Part shown: piece by piece, positions 59,363 to 64,000 of the stretch
Layout of the letters: each line of letters opens with the position of its first letter
Numbering within the stretch: the stretch's first letter is position 1
Origin: Burkholderiaceae bacterium
Lineage (GTDB): Bacteria > Pseudomonadota > Gammaproteobacteria > Burkholderiales > Burkholderiaceae_C
Length of the DNA stretch: 64,000 nt
Direction of reading: 5' to 3'
NCBI GenBank assembly: GCA_024235895.1
Contig: JACKLM010000007.1
Location: 124,001 to 188,000, forward strand
Translations under genes and position numbers: made by a program
Notes under the pieces: model-generated
Seen by the model: only the letters and a program-made list of their open reading frames with translations
The model's database searches: none
Told to the model about the DNA's origin: nothing

Positions 59363-61274
59363 CTACCGGATCGCCGGCGCGACGGGCCCCGGCGGCGCCT
59401 CGTCCCCCGGCGGTGGCGCCAGCCAGCCGAAGCCGCGCTCGCGCGCCAGCGCCCTCGCGTGCGTGGCGTGGTCCGCCGCCTCGGCGGCGGGCGGCGATCC
59501 GCTCGCCCGGCCTTCCCACGCCGCCAGCATCCACATCGCCTCGCACTGCCACTCGGCGAGCTGCGCGCGCTCGGCGATCGCGAGCTGCGCATGCGCCGCT
59601 GCGCGGGCCGAAGCGAAGTCGCCGGCCGCGGCCGCGCGCGCCGCGCGCGCCCGCTCGCGGCGCGCGAGCACGAGCGGGTGCGGGCAGCGTTGAGCCAGCT
59701 CGTCGAGCGCGTGCCGGCGCGATGCCCGCCCGCAGCGCCGTGCGCACCAGGTCGTGGCGGCAGCGGGTGCCAGCGAGCAGCCCCTCGGACTCGGCCAGCT
59801 CGAGCGCCGGGAGCGCGGCGTCGACGGCCACCGCCGCCATCGCGGCGAGCTCGGCGGGCGCAGGCCGGCCGACCGCCAGCGCTGCCGCCTCGGCCAGCGC
59901 GCGGGCGTCGGCCGGCAGGTGATGCAGCCGCTGCCGAAGCTGGGCCGCGACCTGCTGCGTCGGCGGCTGGCGCGGCAACGCGTCGGGGCGCTCGCCCGGC
60001 GCCAGCGCCGCCAGCAACGCGCGGGCGTAGAACGGGTTGCCGCCGGTGCCGGCGCGCAGCGCCTGGCCCCAGTGGCCTTGCGCGAGGTCAGGGCGCATGC
60101 GCCGGCGCAGGCTGTCCAGCGCCTCGTCGTCCAGCCCCGCCAGCGTCAGCCGCATCGCGCGGCCCTCGGCGGCCAGCGTGTCGAGTGAGCTCGCCAGCGC
60201 CGGCGGCAGCTCGGCGTCGCGCGCGCTGGCGGCCCAGCGGACGCGGCCGCGCCGTGCCAGCAGCAACAGCCAGTCGGTGGTCGCGGCGTCGGCCCACTGC
60301 AGGTCGTCGACCAGCAGCCTTGCGGCATGCCCCTCGACCGCGCGCGCCAGGCCCTCGAACAGCCGCGCCCGGGCGGTCAGCGCGTCCAGCGGCGGCAGCG
60401 CCTCGCCGGGGGCGAGCAGCTCGGGCAGCAGCCGCGCGACGTCGAGCCGGTAGGCGCCCAGGTCGGCCAGCCAGTCCGGCTGCGCCGCGAGCAGCGCGGT
60501 CAACGGGGCGAAGGAGACCGACTGCAAGCCCTCCTGACCGCGCAGCCAGGGCGCGTCGGTGAAGGTCTCGGCCAGCAGCCGCGTCTTGCCGATCCCCGGC
60601 TCCCCGGCGACGACCAACACGGCCGCCGCGCTGGCGCGCAGCCGCGCCTGCTCGACGCGGCGGCCGACGAAGTCGGCGCCGGCCGGGGCCGGCGTGCCGT
60701 TGGCGCGCTGGACCTCTGTGTCGCCGGCCGGTGCGGCGTGAGGCATCGGCGCAGCCGATTGCGCACGCCAGGCGCGCAGCCAGGCGTCGAATTCGGGGAA
60801 GCCGCGCAGGTCGAAGCCCTCGGCCAACGGACCGTCGGCGGCGCTGCCGGCGCGTGGCGGCGCCCAGCGCAGCCGTACGCGCTCGGCCTGCATCGGCGGC
60901 GCGGCGTCCAGGGTGGCGACGAGCTGGCGCGCGCGCAGCAGGTGCACGCGCAGGTTCGCCAGCGCCACCGCCTCGGGCACATCGGGCCAGAACAGCGCGC
61001 CGATCTCGCTGCGCGTCAGCCAGCGGCCGTCGCGCGCCAGCACCAGCAGCAGGGCCGATGCGAGCGTGACCGGCAGCTCGTGGACGTCGCAGGCCGGCTC
61101 CGCGGCAGCGTGCGCGGCGTCGGCGACTTCGGGCTCGTCGCCCGGGGTCCGCGCTGGGACGCGGCGCGCCCGGGCCTGCCAGCGCAGCGGCCCGTGGACG
61201 TGCAGCACGCCGCTGCCCGCCGGATCGGCGGGCGGGCCGTCGCGCCTGCCTGGCGTGGTTAACGGTTCGTTCAC
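59363..61274 (-). pseudogene. SARP/BTAD-type transcriptional regulator with ATPase domain, frameshifted
   Basis: Reading from a GTG at 61274, the first ~505 residues form a winged-helix domain (about 70-130: VTLASALLLVLARDGRWLTRSEIGALFW), a bacterial activation-type region, and an ATPase domain with Walker A GEPGIGKT (224-231) and Walker B ARLLVDDLQWAD. Near 59711-59735 the frame changes: one reading continues as Arg-rich nonsense (to 59262), while the adjacent frame gives SRRHALDELAQRCPHPLVLA and then a plausible helical tail to the stop at 59363. A single-base change appears to have split the gene; a sequencing error is the main alternative. Divergent from the Sel1-like gene. Confidence 0.75.
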
Positions 61275-61362
61275 GGCACCTGGCCGAGCATGGACCCCGT
61301 CCCGGCCGCAGATCCAGCCGATCGCGCGGGGCGAGCGATCTCGACACAGACGGGAGAACATC

Positions 61363-61752
61363 ATGTCGATCCAGATCAAGATTCTTCGCACTTCGACCTT
61401 GATCGCGACGCTGGCGGCGGTGCCGCTGCTGCTGACGCTGGCACCTGCGGCGCAGGCCGCCGACCCGGACCCGCGCGCGGTGGCGCTGATCCAGGCCGGC
61501 CGCGCCGCCGAGGCGCTGCAATGGCTCGAGCAGGCGTCGGACGCCGGCGACGACCTGTCGGCCGAGTACGCGGGCCTGATGTACCTGCACGGCCCGACGC
61601 TGTTCGGCGCCCAGGTGCCCAGGGACCGCCAGCGCGCGATCGTCCACCTCAAGCGCGCCGCCGAGGTCGGCAGCCCGGTGGCGCGCGAGATGCTCAGGCG
61701 GCTCGGCGTGGAGGTCGAGGACGCCGTGGTGGCGAGCATCCGCGGCTGCTGA
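61363..61752 (+). CDS. Secreted Sel1/TPR-repeat-like protein
   Basis: A 129-residue exported protein. A signal peptide (TSTLIATLAAVPLLLTLAPA, cleavage near AQA-AD) is followed by helical repeats: AVALIQAGRAAEALQWLEQA, DDLSAEYAGLMYLHGPT and RQRAIVHLKRAAEVGSPVAR, with spacing like Sel1-type repeats. The start ATG at 61363 has GGGAG upstream. The gap to the divergent regulator gene (61274) is 88 nt, so that regulator may have controlled it. Confidence 0.75.
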   Translation: MSIQIKILRTSTLIATLAAVPLLLTLAPAAQAADPDPRAVALIQAGRAAEALQWLEQASDAGDDLSAEYAGLMYLHGPTLFGAQVPRDRQRAIVHLKRAAEVGSPVAREMLRRLGVEVEDAVVASIRGC

Positions 61753-61859
61753 AGGCCTTGGGGACCGGGGCGCCCCAGCCCAGGTTCCCATCCCGATCGC
61801 CCGCGCCCGCGCGGTCCCGGCGGCAGGTCGGTGTGCCCCGCCGCGGCCCGATCGCGGTC

Positions 61860-62050
61860 TCAGGCGATCGTGCAGCTCACATCCACGCTGCCTCGAGTCG
61901 CATTCGAGTAGGGGCAGACCTCGTGCGCGGCGGCGACCAGCACCTCGAGCGCGCCGCGGTCCGTGCCAGGCACGCTGACGGTCATCGCCGCCGAGATGCA
62001 GAAGGCGCAGGCCTTGCCCGTCATCGGCCCGTCGGTGGTGCCATCGGCCG
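61860..62050 (-). pseudogene. C-terminal remnant of an Ohr-type organic hydroperoxide resistance protein
   Basis: The minus strand encodes MTVSVPGTDRGALEVLVAAA followed by HEVCPYSNATRGSVDVSCTIA and a stop. The CPYSNATRG motif, containing the second redox cysteine, is diagnostic of Ohr/OsmC proteins, which are about 140 residues. Here only ~60 residues remain: the N-terminal half, including the peroxidatic Cys, is gone. An in-frame stop lies at 62094, and the DNA ligase gene begins at 62104 on the other strand. Most likely a truncated, inactive remnant. Confidence 0.8.
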
Positions 62051-62103
62051 GCGAAGCTCCAGGGCGCGATGCCGCCTGGCGCGGGTCGCGGCATCATCGC
62101 TGC

Positions 62104-63777
62104 GTGCGCCGCTTCGCCGCCCTCTACCAGGCCCTGGATGCCAGCCAGGCGACGACCGACAAGCTCGCCGCGCTGGTCGCCTACCTGCGTGCCGCCCCCG
62201 ACGCCGATGCCGCGTGGGCTGTGACCTTCCTCGCCGGTTGGCGGCCTCGCCAGGTCGTGCCGGCCGCCCTCGTGCGACGCGTCGCGCGCGAGGCGGCCGG
62301 CCTGCCCGAATGGCTGTTCGACGCCAGCTACCAGGTTGCCGGCGACCTCGCCGAGACCATCGCGCTGGTGCTGCCGCCGCCGCGGCGCGCCAGCGACCTT
62401 ACGCTCGCGCACTGGGTCGGGCAGCGGCTGCTGCCGCTGCGCGGGCAGTCGTCCGATCTGCAGGCGGCGGCGCTGCGCGAGGCCTTCGACGAGCTCGACA
62501 CGACCGGCCGCTTCCTGCTGGTCAAGCTGATCGGCGGCGGGTTCCGGGTCGGCGTCGGGCGGCCGATGGTTCAGCGTGCGATCGCCGAGCTGGCCGGCCT
62601 CGATCCCAAGGAAGTCGCGCTTCGCATGATGGGATGGAACGATGCGAGCGCCGTGCCCGACGCCGCGCGCTGGCGCGCGCTGATCGCGCCGCACGCGCCA
62701 GCCGCGACCGCGGGCCGGCCCTATCCCTTCTTCCTCGCGCATGCGCTGCAGGCCGACCCGGCCGCACTCGGCCCGGTCGGCGACTGGATCGCCGAGTGGA
62801 AATATGACGGCGTGCGCGCGCAGATCGTGCGCCGAGCGGGGCAGGGCTGGATCTGGTCGCGCGGCGAGGAGCTCGTGACCGAGCGCTTTCCGGAGGCGGC
62901 CGCGTTCGCGCGCGTGCTCCCCGACGGCACCGTCCTCGACGGCGAGTTGGTGGCGTGGCGCGACGGCGACGACCGCCCTGCACCCTTCGCGCTGCTGCAG
63001 CGGCGGCTCAACCGCAAGACGCTGACCCGGCGGCTGCTGGCCGAGCTGCCGGTGCGCTTTCTCGCCTTCGACCTGCTCGAGCTCGACGGTGCGGACTGGC
63101 GCGCGCGGCCTCAGCACGAGCGGCGTGCGGCGCTGGCGGCGCTGCTGCCGGCGTCCCAGCTCGCCCCTGTGCTCGACGCGCCCGACTGGGCGACGCTGGC
63201 GTCGCGGCGCGACGAGGCGCGCCGGCGCGGCGTCGAGGGGTTGATGCTCAAGCAGCGCGAGGCGCGCTACGGCCAGGGGCGAACGCGCGCCGACGGCGTG
63301 TGGTGGAAGTGGAAGCTCGACCCGCTGCGCATCGACGCCGTGCTCGTGCAGGCCCAGGCCGGCCATGGCCGGCGCGCCGGTGTCTACACCGACTACGGCT
63401 TTGCGCTGTGGAGCCGCGCGCCGCGCGATGCCGCCGAGGCCGCCGCGGTGGTCGACGCGATCGCGCGCCGCGCACCGCCGGATCTGCAGGGCTTGCAGCT
63501 GGTGCCGTTCGCGAAGGCCTACTCGGGGCTGTCCGACGCCGAGTTCCGCACCGTCGACCGGGAGGTCCGTGCCCACACGCTCGACAGGTTCGGCCCGGTT
63601 CGAAGCCTGCGGCCGACGCTGGTGTTCGAGATCGGCTTCGAGGGCGTGCAGCCCAGCGCCCGGCACCGCAGCGGGCTGGCGGTGCGCTTCCCGCGCATGC
63701 TGCGCATTCGCCACGACAAGCCGCTGCACGAGGCCGACGCGCTGCCGACGCTTCGCGCGATGCTCGATCCGGGCTGA
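62104..63777 (+). CDS. ATP-dependent DNA ligase (ligase-associated DNA damage response type)
   Basis: A 557-residue ligase. An N-terminal helical domain (FAALYQALDASQATTDKLAA, then AWAVTFLAGWRPRQVVPAAL) precedes the nucleotidyltransferase domain with the AMP-binding Lys233 in AEWKYDGVRAQ (motif I). DGELVAWRDG, FDLLELDG, GVEGLMLKQREARYG (motif IV) and WWKWKLDPLRIDAVLVQAQ (motif V) follow, with an OB-fold C-terminus. This type is typically clustered with an exonuclease, a Lhr-like helicase and PdeM. Here it stands alone, with pdeM about 30 kb away. The start is the GTG at 62104 (VRRFAALYQAL). Confidence 0.93.
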   Translation: MRRFAALYQALDASQATTDKLAALVAYLRAAPDADAAWAVTFLAGWRPRQVVPAALVRRVAREAAGLPEWLFDASYQVAGDLAETIALVLPPPRRASDLTLAHWVGQRLLPLRGQSSDLQAAALREAFDELDTTGRFLLVKLIGGGFRVGVGRPMVQRAIAELAGLDPKEVALRMMGWNDASAVPDAARWRALIAPHAPAATAGRPYPFFLAHALQADPAALGPVGDWIAEWKYDGVRAQIVRRAGQGWIWSRGEELVTERFPEAAAFARVLPDGTVLDGELVAWRDGDDRPAPFALLQRRLNRKTLTRRLLAELPVRFLAFDLLELDGADWRARPQHERRAALAALLPASQLAPVLDAPDWATLASRRDEARRRGVEGLMLKQREARYGQGRTRADGVWWKWKLDPLRIDAVLVQAQAGHGRRAGVYTDYGFALWSRAPRDAAEAAAVVDAIARRAPPDLQGLQLVPFAKAYSGLSDAEFRTVDREVRAHTLDRFGPVRSLRPTLVFEIGFEGVQPSARHRSGLAVRFPRMLRIRHDKPLHEADALPTLRAMLDPG

Positions 63778-64000
63778 GGCGAGGCGGGCGACATCCCTGC
63801 GGGCGGCCGCATCGGCGCGACGGCACGCTCGCTCCTGGCGTCGTGGTCTGGATGGCGCACCGCGGCCTCGCTTCGGCCCGGCCCCGACCCTGCGCAGGCG
63901 TCCGCGGCGGTGGCGGGTCGCCGTTGCAGTGCGGTGCTTTTGTCCCGATGTTCGGCTAAAGGCCGGTTGCGCGCGTGCCGACAATTCCCGGATGACGAAC
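63778..64000. other. 223-nt end of window, no complete gene
   Basis: No gene is supported. The sequence GACAAT (63980-63985) is followed 6 nt later by an ATG at 63992, which could be the start of a gene beyond the window, but nine bases are not enough to tell. Confidence 0.3.

Noticed and set aside
60088..63984. A 1298-codon minus-strand frame
   Set aside because: Antisense to the DNA ligase and in a wrong frame of the regulator; composition is Arg/Ala-rich without motifs.
63992..64000. An ATG at the window edge
   Set aside because: Only three codons are visible, so no gene can be supported.

Overview
The window is about 64 kb of very GC-rich DNA with few gaps between genes. It looks like chromosomal DNA from a betaproteobacterium of the order Burkholderiales, of the Rubrivivax / Leptothrix / Piscinibacter kind. 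That placement is inferred from gene content and order (ccsA-like, PP0621-type, pilS, pilR beside ffh; hemA-prfA-prmC-grxD-hemL; rubredoxin-pilGHIJ-chpA), the GC-driven long antisense reading frames, and frequent GTG starts. I see no rRNA, CRISPR array, transposase or prophage gene. One tRNA gene is present, tRNA-Met(CAT).

Layout. 1-3.5 kb (minus): PilS/PilR two-component system, a small membrane protein and a cytochrome c assembly-type protein. 3.5-7.1 kb: both SRP GTPases, ffh (+) and ftsY (-), around a DUF2726 protein. 7.1-9.1 kb: tRNA-Met with a clear terminator, a secreted protein and miaB. 9.3-16.7 kb: housekeeping block hemA, prfA, prmC, an outer-membrane protein, grxD, then hemL and thiD on the other strand. 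16.8-26.7 kb: rubredoxin and the chemosensory operon of type IV pili (pilG, pilH, pilI, pilJ, giant chpA/pilL). PilJ here lacks its periplasmic sensor region. 26.8-28.8 kb: a secreted zinc metalloprotease with PPC and PKD-type domains. 29.2-36.7 kb: argB, a HAD nucleotidase, slmA, pdeM, an MFS exporter, a FAD oxidoreductase and a drug/metabolite transporter. 36.8-41.5 kb: a complete branched-chain amino acid type ABC transporter (livG-F-H-M-K). 41.5-49.4 kb: mixed metabolic and small envelope genes. 49.4-49.7 kb: a 163-bp near-palindromic element. 49.7-55.6 kb: accessory genes, including a cytochrome c / streptogramin-lyase-like pair, an arylamine N-acetyltransferase, an internally deleted photolyase with its DUF2256 partner, and a DpgC-like (cofactor-free dioxygenase family) protein. 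55.6-58.6 kb: class II (B12-type) ribonucleotide reductase with an FNR-type palindrome upstream. 58.8-64 kb: a 46-bp perfect palindrome, a SirB2 protein, a frameshifted SARP/ATPase regulator, a Sel1-like secreted protein, an Ohr remnant and an ATP-dependent DNA ligase of the kind that normally partners PdeM.

How the parts fit. PilS/PilR (pilin transcription) and PilGHIJ-ChpA (surface and chemosensory control of pilus motors) are two regulatory arms of the same twitching motility system, about 17 kb apart. ffh and ftsY together form the co-translational membrane targeting pathway. hemA and hemL are the two enzymes of the C5 pathway to 5-aminolevulinate. The 49-62 kb part shows decay and rearrangement (deleted photolyase, frameshifted regulator, Ohr fragment, palindromic elements) and is the most accessory-like section. 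No obviously new multi-gene system is evident. The best candidates for new biology are the sensor-less PilJ feeding a multi-Hpt ChpA, the DpgC homologue, the cytochrome c / lyase pair, and the long palindromic repeat.
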